The position numbers were made by a program, and so were the translations under genes. A stretch of DNA of 64,000 nucleotides from the NCBI GenBank assembly GCA_963555705.1, contig OY743189.1:1381501-1445500 (forward strand), read 5' to 3'. The DNA comes from Ligustrum vulgare (taxonomy: Eukaryota > Streptophyta > Magnoliopsida > Lamiales > Oleaceae). Shown here in pieces: positions 32,040-44,104 of the stretch. The number at the start of each line of letters is the position of its first letter. The first letter of the stretch is position 1. The notes beneath the pieces are model-generated. The model ran no database searches. It was not told the DNA's origin and saw only the letters and a program-made list of their open reading frames with translations.

Positions 32040-34450
32040 TTGACTACTTAAATAATATATTATTATATCTTATATTGAACAAGAAGTTCAATTTCATTTT
32101 ATTATTTGGCATGACCAGTTGGACCATCACTGGATCAATAATGATGCGGAATTAAAATTGATACTCAATGAAGAATCAGAAGATTCTTCAATTCAATCAT
32201 ATATGATATTTGTTCTCTTTCATGAAATTTCTTGACTGTCACTAGCTAAAATAGAGATTAAATTCCCTATATTTCTGAAAAATAATTAGGGTGATAAATG
32301 GGCCACTATCATCCTCCACGTTGATCATCTAAATATTATTTGTGTCTAATAGATTTGATACATGTACTAGATGATTGCATGGTGTTCGCAACCTGAAGTT
32401 TGCGAAATTATTGCTCAAATTATGAATTATGAGCATAATTTTCAGATTATATAATCAAGAATGTGTCTTGATAATGCTAGTGGACACGAATCTCAACATT
32501 TTAAGAAGTGTTAGTTGGGATGTCGATAAATAGTTTAACATTTTTGTTTGTTAAACGCCTCCAATTAATTTAATTGAGAACAAAATACTTCCCTTTTTGT
32601 TTAGGGAATTTTATTACGCATCATGCCAATATCATAGTTCTCCCTATTATAATTGGCTTATGGTTAGAGCCTAATTTTTTCATATAATTCTTTAATAGTG
32701 CAATTGATCCACCACAATGCACTGATATGAGAAATAAAGAATGTTGAGAAAAATGCGTTGTTTGAACATATATCCCAAATGGGTGATATTTTACAAAGTC
32801 GAAAAAAAGTTATTGTCAATTTGATTGGACAATTTTCTCAACATTAGGGGGGAATAGCTTAAAATCAAACAAATGCATCATATTATGTTATATATATCCT
32901 CGCGATTAATAATACGAGCCAGAAGTTCGATTGAAAATATGAACGAAACGTTCAAAGATAACATAATTACAAGATGCATAAGAGATTAATAAAATCTCAT
33001 GCTCTATCTCATATTGATATGTAGCACGCCTGAAGCGTATCAATACTTGATTCAAATAAAGATCCCCAAATAAATAAAAATAGAGCAAATGATTATAGTG
33101 GTCTTATTGAGGAGGCATATACTCGTGAGAGAGTATTTATTGACATAATTAATTGTAAATCTCTAGAAGAGGTTCAAGTACTTGAAATATTGAAAATTGA
33201 GATCTCTATAGTTATGTCTTGCGGGGGAAAGAAATCAAATTGAGATGATAATTGTGTCGACACACTTTTTAAAGCACTTATGCAAAAGCAAATTGCGAAA
33301 CTAGCCGCATCATAATTTGAATGATAGCGAGGATAATAAAAGAAAATATGTCGAAGAAAATCGACATAAAAATAGTTGGCAAAAGTATGCATTCAGGCTA
33401 AATTAAACTTATTACAAAACCTGAAGTTTTGGGACCTGAAGTCCAAACACATAAAAGTGTAAAGCCAGCAAAATACCTATAGGTATAGTCGTAATACACG
33501 ACTTGTTGCGCAACGAATGTTTCAAAGATCTGGCATAGATACAATATTTTATTTGCCTGAAAATGCATAATAAGTGCCTATACTTATATGATTATCAGAA
33601 ATGTATTTAATGAAAAATGATTTACTCTGATTACTAGCTTGCGCTCTTTGATGTACCAATGAGTGATATCAAAATGTATGATCATCAACTCGGTACGTTG
33701 GGAGTATTCTTTGAAGTACCAATGAGCGAGATTAAAAAGGGTAATCAATACCTCGGTACTTTGGGATTGCGGTGAAATAATTAGAGAAAATTTATTTGAA
33801 ATATAGGAATCGTTACCTATCTAATGTTTCACGACTCAAATTTGGTGGTAGCAATTTGATAATTGCAATGTGAAACATATACGATGCTTGAAGCATACAG
33901 TATAATCCTTGAAGGATTAAATATATTTGAAATATATAATTCAAGTTTTTAAGAAACTTGTTTGATCAAAGTATAAAGATACTTTGCGATCTAAATATAT
34001 CATATGCCTTGAATAGATTCAATTTCCAATGGAATGTGATAGATAGTATGAAATTAGATTACATGAAGAATGGTACAAATGACTCTATATGACAAAGTGT
34101 TGAAATTGAGATGTACCATTACTGTGAATAAAAAGCGTGGCAATTGATTTTCAAATTCAAATTCATGGTTAATTATTCACCTGAAGTGAATAAGTTAATT
34201 GTTTAGTAAAGTGAATAAGTTAATTGTTCAGTGAAGTGAATAGGTCACTTCCAAATTTTAGAACTGCATTAAATGCATTGATAATATTGATTATAGAATA
34301 TGGCTCGATGCAGCATGTTCATATGATTGGAAATATTGAATATATTCAAAGAACAAATAATATCAGATATCAGATATGTGTTATTTATAAATGCTTGGTA
34401 AACACATTCGATATTGTACCGATTTACAGTTGAAATAATTATGTGCAGTA
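32040..34450 (+). pseudogene. Copia pol remnants (pre-integrase, integrase, RT)
   Basis: Translation with frame changes gives the pre-integrase WHDQLDHH (about 32107), the integrase block EIIAQIMNYEHNFQI and CLDNASGHESQHF (about 32405-32505), integrase tail WTIFSTLGGN (about 32825-32855), then the RT entry RHKNSWQKYAFR (near 33360) and TRLVAQRMFQRSGID (near 33500), and RT tail MKNGTNDSI (near 34065). Stops and shifts occur every few dozen codons. An extra segment at 33620-33780, with two copies of a GTACC...GGTAC hairpin unit, interrupts RT; similar sequence is at 50905-50995. Confidence 0.75.
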
Positions 34451-34494
34451 TCAATATAACTGTAATGTTCCCATGAGGGGGAGCTAATATACGC

Positions 34495-35125
34495 TACACT
34501 CTTTTTTCCTTAGCCGAGGTTTTTTCCCACAGGGTTTTCCTGGAAAGGTTTTTAATGAGGTAGCTGTCATCAATATCTATTGATATACTCTCTTATACGA
34601 AACTCCTGAAGAGATCAAGATATGAATGATTCAATAGAGATTGAATCAGGGGGAGTAACTATATGGAGGATGAATCAGGGGGAGTAACTATATGGATGAT
34701 TCAATACATATTGAATCAGAGGGAGTAACTATACTCTTTTTCCTTCGTTCAGGTTTTTTCCCACTGGATTTTTCTGACAAGGTTTTAACGAGGCAGCATC
34801 AAAAGACTCCAGAATTTTCAACAAATTCACTCAAGTGACAATGAAGTCGATTTATCTACAAAAGTACTATCAACATCTACATTCAATAAACCAGTTCACA
34901 AGATTGGTATACATCAACTCGATGATTTACAACGATCAACACTAAGGGGGAGTAGTTGTACTCTTTTTCCTTAGCCAAGGTTTTGTCACATTGGGTTTTC
35001 CTGGCGAGGTTTTAACGAGGCAGGATTCATCTTAATACTCCAAGAACAACTGTACTATTTTTCCTTCGTTTGATATTTTTGTCCCATTGGGTTTTATCAA
35101 AAAAGGTTTTAACGAGGAAGATATT
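34495..35125 (+). repeat. Copia 3' untranslated region with four copies of a 60-bp motif
   Basis: The phrase CTTTTTTCCTTAGCCGAGG, then GGGTTTTCCTGG and GGTTTTTAATGAGG, is repeated with changes at about 34500, 34735, 34960 and 35057. One copy is usual at the 3' end of this type of plant Copia; four is an amplification. Confidence 0.75.
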
Positions 35126-35155
35126 TTGTAATATCATATGTCATTCAAGGGGGAG

Positions 35156-35329
35156 TGTTGTAAATATTATATTGTATTAGTGAATGACAGTTGTACCCCT
35201 AAAACTCTAGTTATAATTACTTTGTATATCCCTTTCTTCCCCTATATATATGGGGCTCTGGTTCATAATATAATACACAAGTTTATTGGTGTCTCTACTT
35301 TTCTCTCTTTTTCTCTCTAGTTTATAACA
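35156..35329 (+). repeat. 3' LTR of Copia (174 bp)
   Basis: Nearly identical to 29534-29707, differing at only one or two positions. It abuts the polypurine tract at 35145-35155. Confidence 0.92.
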
Positions 35330-35487
35330 ATAAATTGGAAATTTGATTGTTGGATAAAAATAGAGATTTGAGTTTTTAAAATGAAATAATAATTTTGGGC
35401 AAATTTAAAATTACAAATTGGGCTTAAAATTTAAATTCTTTCTTAAAAATCTTAAAATAAGTAATATGGCTAGACGAGAGCGCTAAC

Positions 35488-36332
35488 TAGGGGTGGGCAA
35501 AAAAATCGGAACCGAAATGACCGAACTGGAACCGAACCGAAAAAATCGAAATCGTATGGTTTTAAAAAAATAAAATAAGAAATTGGTTTTGGAACCGAGA
35601 ACCGATTGGTTTTCGGTTCGGTTCTCAGTTCCACCTTTAGAACCGAAAATCGAAGTTAGAACCGATCTTTGATCCTTGTTTATTATTTTTTTTATGGTCT
35701 TAATTGGTTGTCCTAAAACTAAAAATCAAAAGAATTTGTAATTTTTTTGGGTAAAATGAAAATGATTAATTTCTTTTTATGAAATTTGTTACGTCTCTAC
35801 CTCATTGTAACCTTTAACTTCACACTTGGATTGAAATTCTTAGTAAATGAAAATCGAATAAGACTAACTTATTAATAAGCGAAGTTGTAAATGACCAAGA
35901 CGGAGTTAATTAAATATTTAAATACAAATATAAAATTATTAATAATAATGCATTTAAAATTCATGATTTATCCCACAAGTTTACTATAATTCCATGCTCG
36001 AAAAACCTTATAGGCCATTTGTTACCTATTTTTGTTTATGAATGTCTTCCGTTTCCTGGAGAATCCTTGATCTTGGTGTATTCGGTAGAAATTTATTTCA
36101 GGTTATTGGCACACTTTCCGAGGCCTGATACTCCTCGATAAGACTCTCGAAAAATAATTATTATTGTAAAACCGAATTAGAACCGAAACCGAACCAAAAC
36201 CGAATGATTTGGTTCGGTTTGGTTCTTGCGATTCAATGGAACCGAATGGTTCCATTTTACAAGAACCGAAAAAGTATGGTTCGATTCCGGTTCTTGAGAT
36301 ACCCGAACCGAACCACCCGACTCCCACCCCTA
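35488..36332. mobile_element. hAT-type MITE, 845 bp, TAGGGGTGGG termini
   Basis: Starts TAGGGGTGGGCAAAAAAATC and ends CCCGACTCCCACCCCTA, and is flanked by the perfect 8-bp duplication GCGCTAAC (35480-35487 and 36333-36340). An 8-bp duplication and these termini fit hAT. Both ends are filled with GGTTCGGTTC and AACCGAACCG subterminal repeats, probable transposase sites. It has no transposase frame and so depends on another element. It sits in the solo LTR at 27535-36429. Confidence 0.92.
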
Positions 36333-36977
36333 GCGCTAACTTTGAAAATAATGATCGTTAAGATTGGAGACTCGTAGCGACAAGTTCTTTAAAACTAACT
36401 TTTAAATTGAAAATTTCTTGGTCGCTATAATTGTCTTGATGTTTTTCTATGTTCGAAAGAGCAGGAATTCATTAGATGTTATTTAATTATCGCAAAGTTC
36501 GATAGGGGATAGAAATATACCCTTATGCTTTGTATTATCCTTGAAAGTGTTCATAGATCTTTTAATGCTTTTCCACATGTTTAATTGTTATAGAAATATA
36601 GTCAATTTGTATTTAGGAAAATGTTTTTATACATTGCTCAAAAGGGGACTTAAATAACTTTAGGAACATGAATTTTCAAAACCAATGAATTGTATTTAAA
36701 TAATTTGGTTAAAATATGGATGATAGAGTCAAAATGGATTTATAATTCTAACGCGCTTGTTTTTCATAGTTTTAAATCAAATTTTCTCATCGTTTTTAGC
36801 TTAATTGTTAATTTATTTTTTAATTCAAAATTATCAAATCCAAAGTTTTATTAGTTTCGGTTAAGGACCAGTAATCTAAAATATAATTTACAAAATCCTT
36901 ATGGGAACGATATTCGAACTTAAAATCCACTTTATTACTTATGCGATCCGTACACTTGCAGTCAGCGAACAAGTTTT

Positions 36978-36995
36978 TGGCGTCATTGTCGGGGA
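36978..36995 (+). other. Decayed tRNA-Asp primer site of the Athila gag-pro element
   Basis: TGGCGTCATTGTCGGGGA differs from the perfect site at 6315-6332 at three positions and lies 6 bp after the LTR end. Confidence 0.85.
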
Positions 36996-37139
36996 TTGTA
37001 ATTTAAATTTATTTTTAGATTACTTTCACTAATTTGTACTTTTTACTTACGTTAGTTTTATTTTTACTTTTATTTTTCAAATTAGGATTTTAATTTTTAG
37101 TTTTATTTAGTCACTAGTTTCTTTACTGTTCCTGTAGTC

Positions 37140-38270
37140 ATGTATGCTATTTTCGAAAAACGGGGATCTTTTCGAAGCTGACCCGAAAATAGAACGTACG
37201 TTACACCGTAAGTTAAGAGAAGTTAGGGAGCTATATAAATCACAAAAAAAAAAAAAAAAACAATTATCAAATGGGAAACAGTAACAATCTTTTACCTCCT
37301 GCTGACCCAATCAATGAGGATGACAAGTTGGTTGGTGACTTCATGACACCTCAGGTGATCTAAAGTCAATCCAGCACAATCTATCCACCATTTGGACTAG
37401 CAAACTTCCAGTTGAAAATCAATGTCATCAACATGTTCTAGAATGGACAACAATTTCATGGGAGATCTGAAGAAAACCCACATATGTGTGTTTCTAAATT
37501 TTTAGACATGTGACAACATTTTAAATATCATGGTGTGTCTGATGATGCTATCAGACTTAGGTAATTCCCTTACACTCTAATAGATAGAGCAGTTGACTGG
37601 TTAGAATCTCGCCTCGCTGCGAGTATAACCACCTGGAACGACTTGGTTCAGAAGTTTTGCACTAAGTTCTAGCCTCCAGCGAAGGCTGCCAAAGTGAGAC
37701 ATGACATCACCGTGTTCCAGCAGCAAGATACTGAATCTTTTGATGATGCGTTGAACAGATTTAAGGACACGATGAGGAAGTGTCCAAACCATGGGATCAA
37801 CAGAGGTGATCAAGTGAAGTTTTTCTATGAAGGATTACTTCCACATTTTAAAATCATGGTTGACTCCTCATCAAATAGTGCTTTGACCACAAAGACCATT
37901 GGGCAGGCATTGGAACTTTTTGAGAGGATTGCAAACATAAATGCCATGTTGGGGTCAGACAGGGTGATCCCAAATAAGACATTGGGAATCTATGAGTGGA
38001 TGCTTACACTACCATATCAGCGAAAATTAACTCCTTGGCTACAAAAGTGGAGGGCATAGTACTGGTGAATCAATCATCAAAAAGTGCTAAAGTAACTTGC
38101 GAAGAATGTGGTGCAAACCATGTTACTAAAGATTGCCCTATTATGGGTTGTCCGTTGGAGCAGGTTGAATATTTAGAAGGAGGTCAACGCCAAAATCATC
38201 ATATTTTTTCTTGGAAAGATCATTCAAATGGACACATTATGCCCTAATTCAACATTGAGGAAAGTAAGCC
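37140..38270 (+). pseudogene. Athila gag
   Basis: Frames covering this region give the N-terminus (DPKIERTLHRKLREVRELYK), the body (AVDWLESRLAASITTWNDLV), the long clean stretch from 37694 (HDITVFQQQDTESFDDALNR, MRKCPNHGINRGDQVKFFYE), and after a frameshift near 38050 the zinc knuckle CEECGANHVTKDC (C-x2-C-x4-H-x4-C, about 38098-38136). Gag packages genomic RNA; this copy has at least five in-frame stops, an 18-base A run near 37243, and the frameshift, so it is inactive. Best preserved part: 37694-38059. Confidence 0.87.
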
Positions 38271-38699
38271 TACACTATAAGAGATGATTGGAAAATTTGT
38301 GGAAAAGATAAAACAGTTCATGTCTAAAATAGATCAGTTTATAAGAAAAATTGAAAACCACAATTCAAAATCAGCAGACATCAATCAAAAACCTAGAGCA
38401 ACAAGTGGGGCATATAGCACAGCTAATCACAAATAGAGACTCGGGTACATTACCTGCAACGCACTGAAGTAAACCCAAGGGAACAGCTCATGGCTATAAA
38501 TGTGGTACAAAATGAGATAAATGCAATAACTACGTGTAATGGTGTGCAACTTCTTGAAATTCAAGTCAAAAAGCCAGCTAGAGTCCTTGAAAAGATTGTG
38601 GAAAGTGGTGAGAAAATGGCTGAAAAGGAAGATGTCCATGAGGTGAAATTAACAATTAAGCATCATGAGTCTCCTATCCCATTTTCACAGAGGCTGGAG

Positions 38700-39440
38700 A
38701 AAATAAGACAAGATAAGCAGTTCAACTAGTTTGTCAATATGCTTAGAAAACTGCACATAAATATTCCTTTCTTGGAAGCCATCAAACAGATTCCAAGTTA
38801 TACCAAGTTGCTAAAGAAAATGATGTCCAGGAAGAAGAAGCTTGAAGAACTTGAGGAGGTGACTTTGAGTGAAGAATGCAGCGCAATCCTAAAAAATAAG
38901 CTGCCACCTAAGCTCAAAGATCCAGGGACCTTTCTATACCTTGCATCATAGGGAATTTACTATTCAACAAGGTCTTATGTGACCTAGGTGCAAGTATAAA
39001 TTTGATGCCCCTGTCTGTGTACAAAAAGCTGAGATTAGGTGATCCAAAGGATAGAAATATCATATTGCAACTGGCAGATCGATCAATTTGTTACCTTTAT
39101 GGAGTTGTGGAGGACGTGCTAGTTAAAGCTGGTAAATTTATATTTCCTACTTATTTTGTCATTTTAGACATTGAGGAAGATGAAAAGTCCCTTTGATACA
39201 TGGTAGACCATTTCTAGTCACTGGACGAGCACTGATTGATGTAGAAAAGGGAGATGTAGTGCTACGTGCTGAAAATCAAGGGGTGACCTTGACAATGATG
39301 CAATTTAACACCCACGATCCACTGCTACAAAATTGTTTCAGGATCGATGTGGACATGGAAATTAGATGCTGTGAGAGGTATGAGTACAAGATGAGAGGAG
39401 ATGAAGAAGCTTCACCATCTAATCTAAAACCACCTTGAAA
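38700..39440 (+). pseudogene. Athila gag C-terminus and aspartic protease
   Basis: LRKLHINIPFLEAIKQIPSY and LSEECSAILKNKLPPKLKDP (38745-38925) lead to CDLGASINLMPLSVYKKLRL, which holds the D-x-G-A-S active site (about 38979-38993), then IILQLADRS, VVEDVLVKAGKFIFPTYFVI and GRPFLVTGRALIDVEKGDV (39200-39255). The domain order is normal for Athila. There is a stop at 38949, a frameshift near 39195, and the frame closes at 39436. Normally RT follows; here only the post-ORF motif does. Confidence 0.87.
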
Positions 39441-39474
39441 AGTTTTGTCAAAAGTCTAGCTCTAAACTTTAAAT

Positions 39475-39500
39475 GAAGCGCTTGTTGGGAGGAAACCCAA
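39475..39500 (+). other. Conserved post-ORF motif (AAGCGCTT + GAGGAAACCC)
   Basis: GAAGCGCTTGTTGGG then AGGAAACCCAAC. Same motif as 5306-5330 of the first element, again just after the last coding block. TTGGG and CCCAA can pair. Confidence 0.75.
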
Positions 39501-40720
39501 CATTTCAACATTTTTCTTTAGTTGTTTTATTTATTGTTTGAGAGTTATTTATTTGCTTTATAGTTGTTTAGTTTCTTGACTTTGCATTTTAGGAGTGCTG
39601 GTATGTTTAGAATGCATGCATTGATTGTTATGTGCTTTAAATAATTCCAATGTTCTACTTTGCAAATTTGAGCATTAGGAGTTGTTTTTATTCTTCATTG
39701 CATTTTTAGTCGTTTTGATGCTTTACATTGCTTTTTAGGAGCACTAGCATGCTTAGAATTCACATTTTAACACATTAGTTACATTGAAAACTTCATTGCT
39801 CTTATTTTGCATGTTTTATCATTTACTTGTTATCTATTTGTTTTATTGTCTATCATCACAATTTTCAACTTGATCACCTATCTTAGGACATGTGCATATA
39901 GTTTAGAAGTTGGTTGCATGCATTAGAAGGAACTTAAAAAAGGGATCAAAAACTCAAAAAGTGAAAAAAAGTAGTGCCACTGTTCACTATTCAGTAACAC
40001 CGTGCAGTCGCACGGTGGTTGAACGGTGCGGCCACGCGGTTACTTTCTGGACAGGACGGGTAGAATTTTTTATATGGTGCAAACTTTCATTTTAACCACT
40101 TTTAACTCGATTTTCTTCCCCAAAATCTTCCAACATTGAGTCCCCAACCATTTCCCAATATCCGCATTCCCTATTGACCCAAATTCATGTGTTGCGTCAC
40201 ACTCAAATCATTCAAAAGGTAAAAAATTTTCACAACTCCATAGAATTATGCATAATTCTTGAGCTTTTCATATTCTATTGGAAACTTAATTTTGTGAATG
40301 TTTTGTGATGGGTTTAGGCTAGAATTAGGAGTCATTGAATTGTGATTTATAGGTGAAAATTTTGGTTTAATTCAAGCCTCCAACTCTATATTTTCTATTG
40401 ATTTCTTCACATGCATACAAGGTGCTTGATTAAATATCACAATGAATGTTTTGTTAAGTTTTTGCAAATCTTTTTCGATGATCACCTTCAACACATGTTA
40501 TACATCAATTGTGCATCATCCATTCATTGTTTACATTGATTTAAGGCATATAATTCAACTTTAACATCATTGCACTTCATTGCTCCTCATTGCAGGCACC
40601 ATTGTACCATAACCCACAATTTCAGCTTCACTGCACATATTTCACCTTGCATTTTCATGACCTAAATGAACTCCAAATGTGATGAATTTTTGATATGTTG
40701 TAGACCAAGTTATGTACTTC

Positions 40721-42194
40721 CGTAACACCCTAAATTTTATGGTTTATTATTATTAGTTAGTGATACGGATTTTACCTAGATGCCCTTAATAATTTTTAAG
40801 TTGAGGGATTAAAAGAAAAAATTAAGTTTTGACGATAAATTTTATTTGGGTTAAATAACTAATTATTTATAAAGAGATAATTACTATATCAATATTATAC
40901 TCGTTTTATAGATCATAATTAATTAGGAGTTTTGATCTTAGAAAAAATTATTTTGGATAAAATGATATCAAGTTGTATTTGTTTGAAAGAATAAGAGTTA
41001 AATATAATTCTTAGGTAATTTTATTTATACCAAGGATTCCTTTCGGCCTTGGATGGTATAGCACCAGACTTGAGAATTTCAATAATCCTTGGTCTATTGG
41101 TGATTCTCACCTCTACCCAACTACATGTCCTTCACAACTTCTAGTTTCAATACAAATTCTTTTAGTTGACGTAATATAATCAATTTGTCTGACTCATATT
41201 CACCCTTACCATATTGACTTGCCTGTCGACTTTTGTATCATCAATATACTAGGACTCAATTTTGTTAGTGTGTTTATCTATAAAAACTGCCATAGATTAA
41301 GTTGAATGATCACCAAAAAAGTTATATATCTTCTCAGCAAATTCACGAAAGCCACATAGTCAAATTTTAGAAATATTTCAAAAATAATATTTTTCATGAT
41401 AATCAACCACAGGTTTTGGATATTCAAAGTGTAATTATATATATATTTTTTTCAAAATTCACTTGATCAATAGCAAGATAAGATACATTATGTGCCTGTG
41501 GTTAAATTCTAAATTCTTCATGATGTCAATATATTGTTACTTTTAATGCATTTGGCCTTCGGGTCAATTCTATGTTAAATCCTTCGAGATTCTATATTAA
41601 GTCCTTAGGGATCGATGGAGGGATTCTAAAGTAATTCCTTGAGCTTTCTGTTATCGCAGACAGTTTGTCTAAACGATGGAAAAATTTATGGTATGGAATG
41701 TACTTTATATTTATATTTATATTATGTTGAATTGGAATTGACACGTATCTTACTGAATAGTTTTAATACTCACTCACTCTTTAAAAATTTCAGATTAATA
41801 TGATTCGTGTTGGACACGTGGAAGTTTGGAAGAGTGGGTGCCTATGTGATGCAAGGTAAAAAATCACAATTAATAATTGTTAGATTTATCATTATTATTG
41901 TCAACAATTATTTTAAGTACTTTTGAATATTATTTAGCAACTGGCCATTGTGCCTTAATTATATTTCTTTGAGTTAATTTTTAATTATGTTTATTTGAAT
42001 GTTATGTGATGCTATTCCTTTAAAGTGTCGTTTGATTATTGATGAATCCTTTAAATTACAAAGGCATATATTTTCCCTAAAATCACGTTTTATAAAATCA
42101 TGTTATGTTCCGCACTAAATAGAACAAATAAACAAAAGTTATGAATTTGATAATGCTTCGAGTTTTAAACTCTTTAAAAATTTGGGGCGTTACA
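40721..42194. mobile_element. Solo LTR, TGTAACACCC type, 1.47 kb
   Basis: Starts CGTAACACCCTAAATT (first base changed from T) and ends GGGGCGTTACA, with near-perfect duplications ACTTC (40716-40720) and ACTTT (42195-42199). No coding inside. Related at its ends, but not obviously in its body, to the TGTAACGCCCC solo LTRs. Confidence 0.72.
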
Positions 42195-43143
42195 ACTTTC
42201 ATATACCCGGGACATGTATCGGGGAATTTCACTTTTTCGAGGCAATGTGAAAATTAGTGGTCAACCATTTTTCAAAAATTTTAAAAATGTTTCTAAGTCC
42301 TATTTTTGGTGTGTTGTGTTGAATTATTTCAGTTCTCATGCAATATTTATGAATTCTAATGTTATTTATCACTCTTTTGCATGGAACATAATGTGAAAAC
42401 ACCTTGGACCAAACATGAAGAAGCTAGAAAAGGGTAAAGTCATCCAAGCTATATGAAAGTCAAAGCTCCAAATGGGAACACTACCTCTCCAAACCCGGGA
42501 AGTATCTTACCCCTCCTTGTTATGTTGTGTTTATTTGATTTATCTTTTTTGGAATACATTGAGTACAATGCATATTTCTAGTTTCGGGTGGGAATCTCAT
42601 TCATGTACTTTTATTTAAGTATTCATTCGATTTTGAGATTGTAAAATCATAAATTTTTGAAAAAATTGAAAAATCCTAAAAAGTGAAGAATTTGAAATTT
42701 TTTATTGATTTATTTATTGCTTATGATATGATTTGAATTGACTTTTGAGCTTTAGTTAGAAAATTGGACAACGTGTGAACTTAATTTCTCTTAAACATTT
42801 ATCCGTGTAACACTTTATTAGAACTTGAGCACATAGTCATTTTCGAATAATTACTTGTGTAGGGAGATGCTTGATACATGTGAGGTAAACTTGTACAATT
42901 TGGACATAGAATTGATTGAAAAATCCCAAACCTTAAGAATTTAGATCCCGATCGAAAATTTAGAACCAAACTGCTCCAGAAGAGTTTGGGGGTGGAAAGG
43001 GTAGTATAAGTAAGGATTGATGGATTGAGGGTCTAAAATTCTTGATTTTACATCTTTGGTTGAGGAGATTTTAATCAACAGGTATAAACCTAAAATAGAA
43101 TGAAAATAGAAATATGCTAATAGTCTTATTCTACTCTTCAAAT

Positions 43144-43256
43144 ACCTTTTTGACTCGAGCAATCAAGTCTGAGGGGTTCTCTGAACCTGATACCCTAAAC
43201 TCAACTGAGTTGGGAGCTATCGACCTAAAGCTCGCTACAAGGGTCAATTAGAAAAC
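43144..43256 (+). repeat. Conserved Athila 3' module, copy 1 of this element
   Basis: CCTTTTTGACTCGAG, AGGGGTTCTCTGAACCTG, CGACCTAAAGCTCGCTACA and GGGTCAATTAGAAAA in the same order as the minus strand of 1121-1246. Confidence 0.85.
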
Positions 43257-43313
43257 AAGTACGGAGAGTGAACATACATATAAGATGCTAAAACATCTTT
43301 AACTTTTCTGTTA

Positions 43314-43430
43314 CGCCTTTACGACTTGGGTAATTAAGTTTGAGGGGTTCTTTGAACTTGGTGCCCTAAAATTGTCTGGCTTGAGAGTCACGACATAAAA
43401 TCGCTACAGGGGTCATATAGAAAGCAAGTA
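43314..43430 (+). repeat. Conserved Athila 3' module, copy 2 of this element
   Basis: More diverged: GAGGGGTTCTTTGAACTTGG, CGACATAAAATCGCTACAGG and GGTCATATAGAAA. It lies about 170 bp after copy 1. Confidence 0.75.
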
Positions 43431-44104
43431 TGAAATGTTTTGTACAAAGATGGTAAAAGACAGGACATAAAAAGAAAAAGTTGTCCAAATAAAAGAAAAA
43501 AATGGAATAAAATGCATGTTATAAGATTGTTTGATTGGGATTTCTAACACTGGAGTGTGAAATTAGAGATGAATTACTTTTGATTTGTTGTGCATACTTG
43601 TCAAATCTTAACTATCTTTTGTGGAAAATGCAATATATACATGTTTAGAAACCACATAAATAGCAAAAACCTCGAGAAATGAAAGAAAGCAGTAAGGTTG
43701 TAATAATCTATGAGGGTGCAAGAAAAATCAAAAGAAAATCATTATTGACCACATGGGATTCGGGCTTATTTATGCATAATCCATCACACAGTGTCAAGTA
43801 TATTTTTACATGATATTGCATTTGATTTTTGGTTATTCACACACACAATGAAGTTGAGCATCGGATGAATAAAAATATTTTATGTTGTTCATATTTCTTC
43901 TCTGAAGTGAATTTTTAATTTGGATTGTTGAAGCGCGTGATAAATAAGTCAACAAAAACAAAAATAGTTTGTTCGCATTTTTATTTTTATAGTTTAGTTT
44001 TATTTTATTTGAGGACGAACAATAGTTCTACCCCTCATTACACTTGAATGAACTTGCTTTTATTTTTTATGATGAGGATGAGCAATTTTTAGTTGCACTT
44101 TGTT

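Larger units (their letters stand above)
29534..35329 (+). mobile_element. Decayed Copia element with hairpin island
   Basis: Two 174-bp LTRs (29534-29707 and 35156-35329) are nearly identical. The 3' LTR is preceded by the polypurine stretch CAAGGGGGAG. The flanks ATAAT and ATAAA form an imperfect target duplication next to an AAT microsatellite. Inside are a primer-site region, a 2-kb hairpin island where gag and protease should be, decayed pol, and a repeated 3' untranslated motif. LTRs this similar beside badly decayed pol suggest the copy transposed using proteins from elsewhere. Confidence 0.88.
27535..36429 (+). mobile_element. Solo LTR, TGTAACGCCCC family, carrying nested insertions
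   Basis: Starts TGTAACGCCCCGAG and ends TTGGTCGCTATA (TACA in its relative), flanked by the perfect duplication ATTGT (27530-27534 and 36430-36434). Without the Copia and the hAT-type element it is about 2.25 kb. It matches 1444-4184 in reverse, including the GACTGAATTAAA blocks (28430-28530) and a GC-richer His/Pro-coding stretch (28600-29230). No internal domain is present. Confidence 0.82.
26652..36971 (+). repeat. 5' LTR of the Athila gag-pro element (interrupted)
   Basis: LTR sequence is 26652-27534 and 36430-36971; the rest is the nested solo LTR. At about 27050-27066 it holds the perfect dyad CGTGCGGTCGCACG. Confidence 0.8.
26652..44040 (+). mobile_element. Athila gag-pro element lacking RT and integrase
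   Basis: The 5' LTR starts TGATAAGTG at 26652 and, excluding its nested insertion, is about 1.42 kb, ending at 36971. A decayed tRNA-Asp primer site, gag, protease, the post-ORF motif and a long 3' non-coding region follow. After protease the sequence moves straight to the post-ORF motif, so RT, RNase H and integrase are absent by deletion. A polypurine-like end (GAGGACGAAC...TCTACCCC) is near 44010-44030, but no 3' LTR follows; LINE sequence begins instead. The element inserted into LINE ORF1 and later lost its right LTR. Confidence 0.8.
39501..44040 (+). other. 3' non-coding region of the Athila gag-pro element
   Basis: No protein domain. It holds the perfect dyad CCGTG...CACGG (about 40000-40014), a solo LTR (40721-42194), two copies of the conserved 3' module, and a polypurine-like end near 44010-44030. 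The length and position match the 3' space between pol and the 3' LTR of Athila elements, where some carry an env-like frame; none is visible here. Confidence 0.7.

Noticed and set aside
32385..33444. Further C-NNGAA-G hairpins (TTCGCAAC/GTTTGCGAA, ACGC/GCGT, AAAAC/GTTTT, GGAC/GTCC)
   Set aside because: They fall on pol codons (for example NLKFA and a GPVVQ-like block), so they can be explained by coding sequence and were not counted in the hairpin island.
36103..36327. 74-codon frame on the minus strand
   Set aside because: It is made of GGTTCGG subterminal repeats of the MITE and is not a gene.
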